The notes under the pieces were generated by a model. That model was given only the letters and a program-made list of their open reading frames with translations, ran no database searches and was not told where the DNA came from. This document shows, piece after piece, positions 18,009 through 27,515 of a stretch of DNA of 64,000 bases (within the stretch, counting starts at the first letter, position 1; the number at the start of each line of letters is the position of its first letter). This DNA comes from JABDEZ01 sp965276955. GTDB taxonomy: Bacteria > Bacteroidota > Bacteroidia > Chitinophagales > Chitinophagaceae. The translations under genes and the position numbers were made by a program. The DNA lies in contig CBDIBP010000048.1 of NCBI GenBank assembly GCA_965276955.1, positions 23,660 to 87,659 of the forward strand, written 5' to 3'.

Positions 18009-19065
18009 TGCCGGTCCGGCAGCACTGCCCGCGGAGGTATTGCAACAGGCGGCAGCAGCCGTCATCGACTATAACAATAGCGGGCTTTCTATACTGGAGG
18101 TACCGCACCGCGAGCCAGCATTTGTAGCTGTGATGGACGAAAGCAGGAAGCTGGTGAAAGAACTGTGCGGCCTGGATGACGACTACGAAGTGCTGTGGCT
18201 GCAAGGTGGTGGCCGCCTTGCCTTTTGCATGATACCCATGAACTTTTTGGGCGACGATGAAAGCGCCGGGTACATAGACAGCGGTCACTGGGCAGAGGAA
18301 GCACAGAAAGCTGCTGCATACTATGGTGATGCTAAAATACTGGCCTCATCAAAAAGCAGTACCTACAACCACCTGCCCGCATGGCCGGCAGTGCTGCCAC
18401 ACGGCTTGCAATATGTACACTACACTACCAACAACACTATATACGGCACACAAATGCACCACATACCCGAGTGCACTGCGCCACTGATAGCTGATATGAG
18501 CAGCGATATATTTTCGTGCAAGCGAGATTATACACGTTTCGCCATGTTCTACGCCGTTGTGCAGAAGAACCTGGGGGCTGCCGGGGTCACACTCGTAGTG
18601 GTGCGCAAAAGCCTGCTGGCAAACATAAAGCGCAATATACCGCCTATGCTTAGCTACAAGGCACATGCAGACAACATGTCGATGCTGAATACCCCACCGG
18701 TATTTGCTATTTATGTATCGCTGCTGATGCTGCGCTGGACAAAGGCAAGAGGTATTGATGCCATAGATGCAGAGAACAGGCAGAAGGCACAAATGTTGTA
18801 TGAAGAGATAGTACGCAATTCTCTTTTCCACCCGGTGGTAGCGCAAGAGGAAGATAGAAGCACAATGAACGTATGCTTTACAGCACACGATAAGAACAAA
18901 GAAAAAGAATTCATAGACTTTTGTAAGGACAGGAATATAACAGGCATCAAAGGGCACCGCTCTGTAGGTGGTTTTCGCGTATCGCTATACAATGCAGTTA
19001 CTCTGCATGCTGTAGAGCAGTTGTTGCAGGCTATGCAGGAGTTTGAAAAAATTGATCACCACTAA
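17980..19065 (+). CDS. serC: Phosphoserine aminotransferase
   Basis: PLP enzyme converting 3-phosphohydroxypyruvate to phosphoserine in serine synthesis; it also serves pyridoxal phosphate synthesis in some bacteria. About 361 residues. It begins RKLNFNAGPAALPAEVLQQAA, has the PLP-lysine in AVVQKNLGAAGVTLVVV, and HRSVGGFRVSLYNA at the end. The tandem ATG at 17977/17980 makes the start ambiguous by one codon. The usual partner serA is not next to it; DUF1015 follows. Confidence 0.96.
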   Translation: MDNQRKLNFNAGPAALPAEVLQQAAAAVIDYNNSGLSILEVPHREPAFVAVMDESRKLVKELCGLDDDYEVLWLQGGGRLAFCMIPMNFLGDDESAGYIDSGHWAEEAQKAAAYYGDAKILASSKSSTYNHLPAWPAVLPHGLQYVHYTTNNTIYGTQMHHIPECTAPLIADMSSDIFSCKRDYTRFAMFYAVVQKNLGAAGVTLVVVRKSLLANIKRNIPPMLSYKAHADNMSMLNTPPVFAIYVSLLMLRWTKARGIDAIDAENRQKAQMLYEEIVRNSLFHPVVAQEEDRSTMNVCFTAHDKNKEKEFIDFCKDRNITGIKGHRSVGGFRVSLYNAVTLHAVEQLLQAMQEFEKIDHH

Positions 19066-19109
19066 AACGTAATAGGCACGGCTGGCATGGCCGGTGCACA
19101 CCATTCATT

Positions 19110-20351
19110 ATGGCAAACATAACACCATTCAAAGGGCTGCGTCCCGAAAAAAATGTAGCTGACAAAGTAGCTACCTTGCCCTACGATGTAGTAAGCGTTG
19201 CCGAAGCACGCCGTTTTGCATCTAACCCCTATAACTTCTACCACGTCACCCGTTCAGAGATCGATCTGCCAGAGGGTACCGATGTGCACAGTGCAGCAGT
19301 ATATGAGCGCGCTGCGCAAAACCTGAACGCCATGATAGCTGATGGTATACTGATACAGGACGAACAACCGTGCTACTATATATACCGCCTGGTAATGAAT
19401 GGCCGCGAACAAACAGGCCTGGTATGTGGTTCATCCATCAACGACTACTTCGATGGCATCATCAAGAAGCACGAATTCACCCGTCCGGAAAAAGAGCTCG
19501 ACCGTATCAACCATATCAAGGCCACACATGCGCAAACAGGCGTGGTGTTCCTGGCCTATAATGATGAGGAGCATGTAGAGCACATCATAGCCAACTGGAA
19601 GAGCAGCCACGCACCCGAATACGACTTCACTGCAGAGGACGGTATACAACATACCTTATGGGTGGTGAATGAGGCAGGTACGATAGCAGATATCACCGCC
19701 AACTTTGCTATTAATGTGCCTTGCACTTACATAGCCGATGGGCACCATCGTGCAGCATCAGCAGCTAAAGTAAGTACCGAAATAAACGAGCGCATAGGTG
19801 GTAGCGATGGCCAAGCAGCGCATGACTACTTTATCACCTGCATTTTCCCGGCCAGCCAGCTGCACATCATGGATTATAACCGTGTGGTGAAGGACCTGAA
19901 CGACATGAGTGCAGCCGATTTCCTGGCCTACCTGGAGCAGGATTTCAGTATATCATCTGTAGGCAGTGAGCCCTTCAGGCCACAGCAGCCGCATGAGTTC
20001 GGTATGTATCTGGAAGGCAACTGGTACAAACTTGTCTCCCTGCCCGATACCTATACCGAAGACCCTATAGATGTGCTCGACGTATCGATACTGCAGGAAA
20101 ATATACTCTCTAAATTACTCGGCATCCACGATCCGCGTACCGATAAGCGTGTGGATTTTGTAGGCGGTATACGCGGCCTGCATGAGCTGCAACAGCGTGT
20201 GGATAGTGGCGATATGGCAGCAGCGTTTTCGTTGTACCCCGTTTCTATACAGCAACTGTTCACCATTGCAGATACCGGCGAAGTGATGCCACCCAAGAGC
20301 ACCTGGTTCGAGCCCAAACTACGCGACGGGCTGGTAGTGTATATGATATAA
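19110..20351 (+). CDS. DUF1015 family protein
   Basis: 413 residues, cytoplasmic. Conserved features are PFKGLRPEKNVADKVATLPYDVVS at the start, ADGHHRAASAAKV in the middle and GIHDPRTDKRVDFVGG near the end. The biochemical role is unknown. In many Bacteroidota it sits with serC and serA, so a link to serine metabolism is plausible. It follows serC by 44 bases and ends at a strong terminator. Confidence 0.93.
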   Translation: MANITPFKGLRPEKNVADKVATLPYDVVSVAEARRFASNPYNFYHVTRSEIDLPEGTDVHSAAVYERAAQNLNAMIADGILIQDEQPCYYIYRLVMNGREQTGLVCGSSINDYFDGIIKKHEFTRPEKELDRINHIKATHAQTGVVFLAYNDEEHVEHIIANWKSSHAPEYDFTAEDGIQHTLWVVNEAGTIADITANFAINVPCTYIADGHHRAASAAKVSTEINERIGGSDGQAAHDYFITCIFPASQLHIMDYNRVVKDLNDMSAADFLAYLEQDFSISSVGSEPFRPQQPHEFGMYLEGNWYKLVSLPDTYTEDPIDVLDVSILQENILSKLLGIHDPRTDKRVDFVGGIRGLHELQQRVDSGDMAAAFSLYPVSIQQLFTIADTGEVMPPKSTWFEPKLRDGLVVYMI

Positions 20352-20397
20352 GTCCATATGGCGCGAAAAATATCGTGAAGTTAAATGGATAGGAATT

Positions 20398-20430
20398 AAA
20401 AGAGGAAGGAGCTGGCTCCTTCCTCTTTTT
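20398..20430 (+). terminator. Terminator after serC-DUF1015
   Basis: AAAAGAGGAAGGAGC and GCTCCTTCCTCTTTT pair perfectly over 15 bp around two bases, followed by T. Confidence 0.9.
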
Positions 20431-20634
20431 GCTTTTGGGCTGGGGTGTTGACCTCAACTCACGGGGTTTTACCAGTTCCTATGCTTACAATAGGACAAAA
20501 CGTTATACGTTCAAATAATTACCAATTAAAAAATTATAGTGGTAACTTACTGTTTTCATTAAAATAAATGGGAAACTGCGAGAATTTTCTGCAATTTTGC
20601 CAATATTTTTAACGCTTCGTGCTGCACTCACTTT

Positions 20635-21657
20635 ATGGGATTTTTTAAATTTTTAACTCAGGAAATAGCCATTGACCTTGGCACTGCCAATACACTTATC
20701 ATACATAATGACCAGGTAGTAGTAGATGAGCCCTCTATAGTGGCCATAGACCGCACTACCAACAAAATTGTGGCCGTAGGCAAGAAGGCCATGATGATGC
20801 ATGAAAAAACGCACGAGAACCTGAAGACCATACGTCCGCTAAAGGATGGTGTGATAGCCGATTTTAATGCAGCAGAAGGTATGCTGCGCGAAATGATAAA
20901 GCTTGTTTACCCTAAAAAGCCATTGTTCCCGCCCAGCTGGAGAATGGTGATATGTATACCATCCAGCATTACAGAGGTAGAGAAAAGGGCCGTTCGCGAT
21001 AGCGCAGAGCAGGCAGGCGCCAAGGAAGTGTACATGATACACGAGCCTATGGCTGCCGCACTGGGTATAGGTATAGATGTAGAAGAGCCTACCGGCAACA
21101 TGATAATAGATATAGGCGGTGGTACCACAGGTATCAGCGTTATAGCATTGGCAGGCATAGTTTGCGACCAGAGCATACGTATAGCAGGCGATGAGTTCAC
21201 TGCCGATATCATGGAGGCCATGCGCCGCTACCATAGCCTTATGATAGGCGAGCGTACCGCAGAGCAGATAAAGATACACGTGGGCAGCGCCCTTAAAGAG
21301 CTGGATATACCACCAGATGATATAGCTGTGAACGGTCGCGACCTGGTAACAGGCATCCCTAAGCAAATAATGGTATCGTATCAGGAAGTAGCAGAAGCAC
21401 TGGACAAATCTATCTTCAAAGTAGAGGAAGCTATACTGAAAGCGCTGGAAAGCACACCGCCAGAGTTGGCTGCCGATATATATCGCCGTGGCCTGTACCT
21501 TACCGGTGGCGGGGCATTGCTTCGCGGGCTGGATAAACGTATATCACACAAAATAAAACTGCCTGTGCATGTGGCCGACGATCCGTTGCGTGCAGTGGTA
21601 AGGGGTACTGGTATGGCGCTGAAGAACATCGTAAGGATGCCATTCTTAATGAAATAA
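20635..21657 (+). CDS. mreB: Rod shape-determining actin MreB
   Basis: Bacterial actin that directs lateral wall growth. 340 residues. It starts GFFKFLTQEIAIDLGTANTLI with the phosphate-1 loop, then the second nucleotide motif NMIIDIGGGTTGISVIAL and the adenosine motif LTGGGALLRGLDKRI. First gene of mreBCD. A 283-base gap with a terminator precedes it. Confidence 0.98.
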   Translation: MGFFKFLTQEIAIDLGTANTLIIHNDQVVVDEPSIVAIDRTTNKIVAVGKKAMMMHEKTHENLKTIRPLKDGVIADFNAAEGMLREMIKLVYPKKPLFPPSWRMVICIPSSITEVEKRAVRDSAEQAGAKEVYMIHEPMAAALGIGIDVEEPTGNMIIDIGGGTTGISVIALAGIVCDQSIRIAGDEFTADIMEAMRRYHSLMIGERTAEQIKIHVGSALKELDIPPDDIAVNGRDLVTGIPKQIMVSYQEVAEALDKSIFKVEEAILKALESTPPELAADIYRRGLYLTGGGALLRGLDKRISHKIKLPVHVADDPLRAVVRGTGMALKNIVRMPFLMK

Positions 21658-21699
21658 CCATATTTTTATCCCAGGCTTGTAAAACGATCCAGTTCGCCA

Positions 21700-22572
21700 G
21701 TGCGCACTTTCATACTGTTTATCCGGCGTTTCTTTAACCTCATCCTTTTCCTGGGGGTAGAGGTAGTGTGTATCGTCATGATATCGCACACCAAAACGCT
21801 GCAGGGCAATGATATAGTTAGCTCTGCCAATATGGTGAGCGGCCTGCTCTACAAAAAGCAGAACGATGTGGTGTACTACTTTGGCCTGGGCCGCATGAAC
21901 GATAGCCTGCTGAACGAGAATATGCGCCTGCGCCTGCAAATAGCCACCATAAAGGGTACTGATACCCTGCGCGACAGCCTGGTGCACAAACCACTGGCCA
22001 GTGCAGATACATCGCACGGTGCATCGCACATTGTACATTATGCAGACTATGTATACCGCACTGCAAGGGTCATTAATAATTCTGTAAGTGCTGCCAATAA
22101 TTACATTACTATCAACCGGGGTTATGAGGATGGCATAGCAAAGAATATGTCTGTATTATCTGGTACCGGCACGGTGGGCAAGGTGGTGCATGTATCTGCA
22201 CACTTTGCCAGTATCCTTTCTATACTCAGTGTGAAACAGAAGGTAAGCGCCCGCCTTAAAGACGGTACATTCGGCTACATAACCTGGGATGGTAACCGCC
22301 CTGATGTGCTGATGATGCGCGATGTAGCACAGCAAATAAAAGTAAAGACCGGAGATACCATATACACTACCAGCTACTCCTTCTTTCCCCCCGATATAAT
22401 GATGGGGACCGTGATAAAGACCGAAACTTTTAAGAAGGACAACCTGCAACTGCTGTACGTGCATCCTGCGGCCAACTTCCGCAACCTGCAGTACTTGTAC
22501 GTAGTAGAGAACAAACTGGATGAAGAAAGGAAAAATTTGGAAGACTCTGTAAACGTAAAAAGTAAACCATGA
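21700..22572 (+). CDS. mreC: Rod shape-determining protein MreC
   Basis: Periplasmic scaffold anchored by one N-terminal helix (FFNLILFLGVEVVCIVMIS). A coiled coil near residue 70-90 is followed by the beta-rich MreC core (NSVSAANNYITINRGYEDGI, then VVHVSAHFASILSILS). A GTG start is used. It lies 42 bases after mreB and overlaps mreD by 4 bases. Confidence 0.95.
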   Translation: MRTFILFIRRFFNLILFLGVEVVCIVMISHTKTLQGNDIVSSANMVSGLLYKKQNDVVYYFGLGRMNDSLLNENMRLRLQIATIKGTDTLRDSLVHKPLASADTSHGASHIVHYADYVYRTARVINNSVSAANNYITINRGYEDGIAKNMSVLSGTGTVGKVVHVSAHFASILSILSVKQKVSARLKDGTFGYITWDGNRPDVLMMRDVAQQIKVKTGDTIYTTSYSFFPPDIMMGTVIKTETFKKDNLQLLYVHPAANFRNLQYLYVVENKLDEERKNLEDSVNVKSKP

Positions 22573-23114
22573 GTGTATACCTGAGAAATTTTTTACGCTT
22601 TTGCTTCATCCTCATACTGCAGGTGTTGGTGCTCAATAAGGTGACGCTGCGTTGGTGGCTGGAGCCTATGGGCTTCCCTATATTCATACCTTATGTATAC
22701 CCTTTATTCATCCTGTTGCTACCGTTCGAGACACCGGTTTGGGCGCTCATCATCATAGGTTTTATTACTGGGCTTACTGTAGATAGCTTCTCCAATACCG
22801 CCGGCCTGCATGCTTTTGCTACAGTGCTTATAGCCTACCTGCGTACCAATGTGCTCAATGCCCTGCTACCCAAGAACCTGAGCGAATACGCCCACCAGAA
22901 CCCCAACGTAAAGAACATGGGCTGGACACCGTTCCTCACCTATGCTGCTTTCCTGCTGGTGTTGCACCACACCGTGTTCTTCACCCTGGAGCTGTGGAAC
23001 TTCAGCAATATAGGCTACCTGCTGCTCAAGATCCTGTGTGCTACCATCACCTCCATGCTGTTCGTCATCATATACCTGTTGCTATTCACCCGGCAAACGA
23101 TGGCAAGGGTGTAA
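22569..23114 (+). CDS. mreD: Rod shape-determining protein MreD
   Basis: Polytopic membrane protein of the elongasome, 181 residues with about five helices, e.g. FLRFCFILILQVLVLNKV and PVWALIIIGFITGLTVDSFS. It overlaps mreC at ATGA, so translation is coupled. In many Bacteroidota mrdA and rodA follow; here a RidA gene follows instead after a hairpin-bearing spacer. Confidence 0.93.
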   Translation: MSVYLRNFLRFCFILILQVLVLNKVTLRWWLEPMGFPIFIPYVYPLFILLLPFETPVWALIIIGFITGLTVDSFSNTAGLHAFATVLIAYLRTNVLNALLPKNLSEYAHQNPNVKNMGWTPFLTYAAFLLVLHHTVFFTLELWNFSNIGYLLLKILCATITSMLFVIIYLLLFTRQTMARV

Positions 23115-23125
23115 AACGCTCCCGC

Positions 23126-23151
23126 CGTTGTTGTGTCGCCGACCAACAACG
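23126..23151. repeat. CGTTGTTG hairpin after mreD
   Basis: CGTTGTTG (23126-23133) and CAACAACG (23144-23151) form a perfect stem with the loop TGTCGCCGAC. The same right half (ACCAACAACGCTC) recurs at 7034-7046, also just after a gene. It may be a dispersed intergenic element. Confidence 0.5.
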
Positions 23152-23220
23152 CTCGCAATGGCTTCTCGCGAAAACAATGATCTTATTTCCCAAACCCACG
23201 CATAATTTTTACTTTTGAGC

Positions 23221-23637
23221 ATGGCTGAACAATTTTCTACAGATAAGGCGCCAAAGCCCGTAGGTCTATATCCACATGCAAAGCGTGTAGGCAACCTCTT
23301 ATTCCTGTCGGGCGTAGGACCACGCAAAGCAGGCACCGATGAGATACCCGGACTCACTGCCGATAAACACGGTAACCATACCGGTTTCGATTTTGCAGAG
23401 CAATGCCGCAGTGTCTTCGATAATGTGCGCACCATACTGGAAGCCAGCGGCAGCAGTTGGGACAAACTGGTAGATGTTACCGTTTTCCTCGTAGACATGA
23501 AGCGCGACTTCCACATCTACAACAAGATATACGCCGAGTACTTCAAAGACAACCAGCCCTGCCGCACTACAGTAGGTATCGACTCATTGCCCACAGCTAT
23601 AGCTATAGAGCTGAAGTGCATAGCAGAGATAGGATAG
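23221..23637 (+). CDS. RidA family (YjgF/YER057c) protein
   Basis: About 138 residues of the RidA fold, which deaminates reactive enamine/imine intermediates in the best-studied members. Conserved parts are YPHAKRVGNLLFLSGVGPRK, SSWDKLVDVTVFLVDM and CRTTVGIDSLP. The insertion GTDEIPGLTADKHGNHTGFDF is like the aminomuconate-deaminase subgroup, so the exact substrate is open. A TACTTTTG box ends 3 bases before the ATG, so the mRNA may be leaderless. Confidence 0.88.
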   Translation: MAEQFSTDKAPKPVGLYPHAKRVGNLLFLSGVGPRKAGTDEIPGLTADKHGNHTGFDFAEQCRSVFDNVRTILEASGSSWDKLVDVTVFLVDMKRDFHIYNKIYAEYFKDNQPCRTTVGIDSLPTAIAIELKCIAEIG

Positions 23638-23655
23638 ATCTCTATTAACGAGAAC

Positions 23656-23709
23656 ATCATTCAATAAAAAATGGCCGGTAGCAATACCGGCCATTTTTTA
23701 TTGAATGAT
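23656..23709. terminator. Perfect 25-bp bidirectional terminator with GCAA loop
   Basis: Each arm is 25 bases (23656-23680 and 23685-23709) with no mismatch. The core is AATGGCCGGTA / TACCGGCCATT, flanked by A6 and T6 runs, and the loop is the tetraloop GCAA. It lies between the convergent RidA and CoA-transferase genes and can stop both. Confidence 0.92.
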
Positions 23710-23723
23710 TGAAGGTCGAAGCA

Positions 23724-24380
23724 TTACACCGCCATCTGCTTCACATCATCAGCTATCACCAGGCGGCCTGCGGTCTTCGCTTTTATTTCATCAGCCGTCA
23801 CACCAGGGGCTATCTCTATGCAGTAGAACCCATGCTCGTTAATATCAAATACGCCCAGGTCGGTCACCACTTTTTTCACGCAGCCCACGCCTGTTAGCGG
23901 TAGTGTGCATTGTGCCAATAGCTTGCTTTCACCCTTAGGATTGGTGTGCTGCATGGCCACTATTATGTTGCGGGCGCTGGCCACAAGGTCCATAGCGCCG
24001 CCCATGCCTTTCACCAGCTTCTTGGGTATCTTCCAGTTGGCTATATCGCCATTGTCGGCTATTTCCATAGCACCCAGTACGGTCAGGTGCACCTTGCCGG
24101 CGCGTATCATACCAAAGCTCATTGCGCTGTCGAATATAGACGAACCCGGCAATGTAGTAATGGTCTGCTTACCCGCGTTTATCAGGTCAGCATCCTCCTC
24201 CCCTTCAAACGGGAAAGGCCCCATGCCCAGCAATCCGTTCTCGCTTTGCAGCACCACATCTATACCCTCTGGTATATAGTTAGCCACAAGCGTAGGTATA
24301 CCTATACCCAAGTTCACATAGAAACCATCTTGCAATTCCTTCGCTATTCGTTGGGCTATTTGAATTTTGTCAAGTGCCAT
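23724..24380 (-). CDS. scoB: 3-oxoacid CoA-transferase subunit B
   Basis: Beta half of succinyl-CoA:3-ketoacid CoA-transferase, moving CoA onto acetoacetate or a similar acid. 218 residues. It has NLGIGIPTLVANYIPEG and the catalytic glutamate in QSENGLLGMGP (E47), then PLTGVGCVKKVVTDLGVF. It is downstream of subunit A on the same strand; the 93-base spacer holds palindromic repeats. Confidence 0.95.
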   Translation of the reverse strand: MALDKIQIAQRIAKELQDGFYVNLGIGIPTLVANYIPEGIDVVLQSENGLLGMGPFPFEGEEDADLINAGKQTITTLPGSSIFDSAMSFGMIRAGKVHLTVLGAMEIADNGDIANWKIPKKLVKGMGGAMDLVASARNIIVAMQHTNPKGESKLLAQCTLPLTGVGCVKKVVTDLGVFDINEHGFYCIEIAPGVTADEIKAKTAGRLVIADDVKQMAV

Positions 24381-24402
24381 TTTATAAATTTTATAATGTT
24401 TC

Positions 24403-24476
24403 GGCTAAAGCCTACTAAATATTTTATATTGTTTTCCCCGACCTAAAGGTCAGGGCTAATGCAAAAGGGTGCATTA
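24403..24476. repeat. Palindrome cluster between scoA and scoB
   Basis: GGCTAAAGCC (24403-24412), then GACC-TAAA-GGTC (24440-24451, inside a longer CCCC...GGG stem from 24436), then TAATGC and GCATTA (24457-24462, 24471-24476). The two TAAA-centred palindromes look like a Bacteroidota intergenic repeat type. The last stem includes the scoA stop codon. Confidence 0.6.
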
Positions 24477-25178
24477 ATTACGTTTCCTCACAGTCTTCTG
24501 CTCTATCCTTTTTTCATAGTTTGTCCCTTGAAATATCCTGTGAACGTAGATCCCAGGTGTATGAATAAAGTTCGGATCCAACTCACCAACAGGAACTAAC
24601 TCTTCTACCTCAGCAATGGTCACCTTACCGGCCATGGCCATCATTGGGTTAAAGTTGCGGGCAGTGTCCTTATATATCAGGTTACCCATAGCATCGCCTT
24701 TCCAGGCTTTTACTATGGCAAAGTCCGCTTCAAATGCGTACTCCATCAGGTATTGCTTGCCGTTAAATTCGCGTGTTTCTTTTCCCTCAGCCACTTCTGT
24801 ACCTACGCCCGCAGGGGTGAAGATAGCAGGCATACCATACCCGGCTGCCAGGCAGCGGGTAGCCAGTGTGCCTTGTGGTATCAGGTCCACCTCCAGCTCG
24901 CCGCTCAGTAGCTGGCGCTCAAATTCGGCATTCTCACCCACGTAGCTGGCTATCATTTTTTTTACCTGGTGTTGCTTCAGCAGCAAGCCCAGCCCAAAAT
25001 CGTCTACACCTGCGTTGTTCGATATACAGGTGAGCCCGTTTATGTTTTTAGCTACCAGTGCGTTGATGCAGTTCTCCGGTATGCCGCACAGGCCAAAGCC
25101 GCCCAGCATGATGGTTACGCCCGATGGTATATCGTGTACCGCTTCCTCCGCATTCTTTACAACCTTATTGAATCCCAT
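24474..25178 (-). CDS. scoA: 3-oxoacid CoA-transferase subunit A
   Basis: Alpha half of the CoA-transferase, 234 residues. It shows MLGGFGLCGIPENCINAL, the family CoA-binding turn, then NNAGVDDFGLGLLL and GTLATRCLAAGYGMPAIFTPAGVGTE. It is the first gene of the scoA-scoB unit. A TACTTTTG promoter box lies 18 bases upstream. Confidence 0.95.
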   Translation of the reverse strand: MGFNKVVKNAEEAVHDIPSGVTIMLGGFGLCGIPENCINALVAKNINGLTCISNNAGVDDFGLGLLLKQHQVKKMIASYVGENAEFERQLLSGELEVDLIPQGTLATRCLAAGYGMPAIFTPAGVGTEVAEGKETREFNGKQYLMEYAFEADFAIVKAWKGDAMGNLIYKDTARNFNPMMAMAGKVTIAEVEELVPVGELDPNFIHTPGIYVHRIFQGTNYEKRIEQKTVRKRN

Positions 25179-25196
25179 TTATGGAAATATTTGCCG

Positions 25197-25204
25197 CAAA
25201 AGTA
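25197..25204 (-). promoter_or_regulatory. -7 box of scoA
   Basis: TACTTTTG on the - strand followed by CGGCAAATA. The same CGGCAAATA follows the AsmA promoter box at 37452-37459. Confidence 0.5.
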
Positions 25205-25358
25205 GCAAACGTTTGCATGAGCATAGTATAATTTTGGGTTAAGGTCCTTTATATATTTCCTGCTTTTTTGTATATTTCTACCCAATATATTGTTATATGA
25301 ATAAACTTATATATAGAAAAGTATAGGTGCAGTAAAACATTCTTGGCTGAATAATTGC

Positions 25359-25802
25359 ATGAATATGACTATGACCCGATATAATGAAATGCCTGAGGAT
25401 AGAGTGGAAACTGCAACTTCATACTTTTGGTTAGACGATGATGGAATTATTTGCATATTGACCAAAATAGATGCCGTGCACAATATAGAGGATGCCGTGG
25501 AGAATGTGGAAGTAGCAAGGCGAATGGCAGATGACAGTTGTAGTCCCTTGCTCATCGACATGTCCAGCATAAAGTTTATGAGCCGCAACGTACGGGAATG
25601 TTATGCTAATTGTACTGGCCACAGCGCTATAGCCCTGATATCAAAAAGCGTTTTAAGCAGCGTAATTGCTAACTTTTTTATAGGCTTTAATAAGCCTAAA
25701 GTACCTATTAGTATCTTCCCCAGTCACCGTGCAGCTAAAAAATGGTTAATGAAGCATAGAGCGCCATTGCACAAGGACGGTAAACTCAAGGAAAAATATT
25801 AA
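25359..25802 (+). CDS. STAS/SpoIIAA-like protein, paralog of 27516-27914
   Basis: 147 residues. The core DDDGIICILTKIDAVHNIEDAVENVEVAR, then LLIDMSSIKFMSRNVRECY, resembles small SpoIIAA/STAS-like domains that carry a conserved LIDIS strand. It shares this core and the segment VIANFF with the protein on the other side of the PAS kinase. Its stop codon overlaps the ATG of that kinase (TAATG), so they are coupled. A role in signalling with the kinase is inferred. Confidence 0.65.
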   Translation: MNMTMTRYNEMPEDRVETATSYFWLDDDGIICILTKIDAVHNIEDAVENVEVARRMADDSCSPLLIDMSSIKFMSRNVRECYANCTGHSAIALISKSVLSSVIANFFIGFNKPKVPISIFPSHRAAKKWLMKHRAPLHKDGKLKEKY

Positions 25803-27503
25803 TGGACGACCAAAAATTTATAACCCCTGATCTTGAAAAGGCGTTGACCATGCTAATAGAATTTAGCAGGGGGAATTTTGGTGTTAGGGAAAATGTTGCA
25901 GAAGAAGATAACGACTTCAATGCTATCCTTTCGGGTCTTAACATGCTGGGTGAGGAGCTCGAATACTATAGGGAAAAGAACAACGAACAACACAACTTCC
26001 TGCAAAATATACTCACCAACGTACATGAAGTGGTGTATGCACGTACATTACAGCACAACGATATAACACGTAGTCCTTTTTCTTTTATTAGTTCACGCTC
26101 AAAAGATATTATTGGGTACACCCATAAAGAGCTGAATGAAGACCCCAGTAAATGGATGCGATCCATTCATCCTGACGATGCGGTAGATAGCGAGCAGATA
26201 CTTCAGCTAATACTGCGTGGCAAAGAGCTTACACTTAGCTACAGGATATATAATAATGATAAAAAAGAATGGTGCTGGATAGAAGATAGAGTGGTGCCTA
26301 AAAAAAAACAACGATGGTCTCGTTACCCATATTTACGGTGCCGCAAGAGACATAACGCAACAGAAAAAAATAAACATAGAGTTAGAAGAAAAGAACAAGC
26401 TTATATCACAGCTGATCACGTCATCAGACCAGGCTTTCTTTGTCATTGCCATAGATGCCGAGAACTCATTTAAGAACACTTGTTCTTACCTCAGTTGGCA
26501 AATTGAAAAGATACAGGGTTCTACAGTACAAGATATCAAAAATGACCCCCTTTGCTGGTTGCGTTCCATTCATCCTGATGACCTGGATACCCTAAAAAAA
26601 ACAAATAGGCAGATGTTCTCATCAAAGCAGCCTATTACCCGTGTATACAGGATAAAGCATATGCGCACGCTGCAGTATGTATGGGTCGAGGATTATGTAG
26701 TGCCTATAATGGATGAGTCAGGACTAATAAAAACATTTTATGGCTCTGCAAGAGACATTACCGCTCGCAAGTCTGTAGAATTAGAAAGGGAAAAGCTGAT
26801 ACAGGAACTTAATAACCAGCATGACGAGCTAATGCAGTTCAGCCATATCGTTTCTCACAATCTCCGCTCACCAGTAGCTAGTATCTTAGGTTTGTGCCAG
26901 CTATTAAAGGATGATATATCTCCAGAAGACAATAAAAATACCACTGATTATATTTTACAGGCTGCCGAAACTATGGATGAGGTTTTGCACGACTTAAATA
27001 CGATCCTATCAACACGTTCTACGTTTAACGAGAAGAAAGAATATTTCGTACTCGAAGATATTATCAGATCTATGCGTATCTCTTTGCAAAAGGAGATCGG
27101 CCGAACAAATGCAACAATAATTACTGACATCGCTCCTGATGCGTCACAAATATTTAGTGTAAAAAGTTACGTTCATAGTGCTATTCTCAACCTGACCTCC
27201 AACGGTATAAAATACAGAGCAAAAAACAGCGAGCCTGTTATATTAATCAAGGCAGTGTATAATGCTGGAAATATTCAAATATCGGTAACAGACAATGGAA
27301 TAGGCATAGACCTTGCGGCCCATCAGCATCGCTTATTCTCGCTCTATGGGCGGTTGAACTTAGACACTGAAGGTAAAGGGCTTGGACTATACATGACCAA
27401 GGTACAAATTGAAGCACTGGGCGGGCGCATTGCAGTAGAAAGTGTAGTTGGTAAGGGCACCACATTTACCATTACACTGAAAAAAGAAAACCTGCCCCTA
27501 TAA
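25802..27503 (+). CDS. PAS-PAS sensor histidine kinase, frame broken
   Basis: About 567 residues, cytoplasmic, no membrane helix. Two PAS/PAC repeats (SIHPDDAVDSEQIL with WIEDRVVPK; SIHPDDLDTLKKT with WVEDYVVPIMDESGL) precede the phospho-acceptor helix SHIVSHNLRSPVASILGL. The ATPase has LNLTSNGIKYRA, DNGIGIDL and GKGLGLYM. The frame is lost in a run of nine As at 26300-26308; eight As restore KKNNDGLVTHIYGAARDIT. No response regulator is adjacent. Two STAS-like genes flank it. Confidence 0.87.
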
Positions 27504-27515
27504 AAATTTTTCTGT

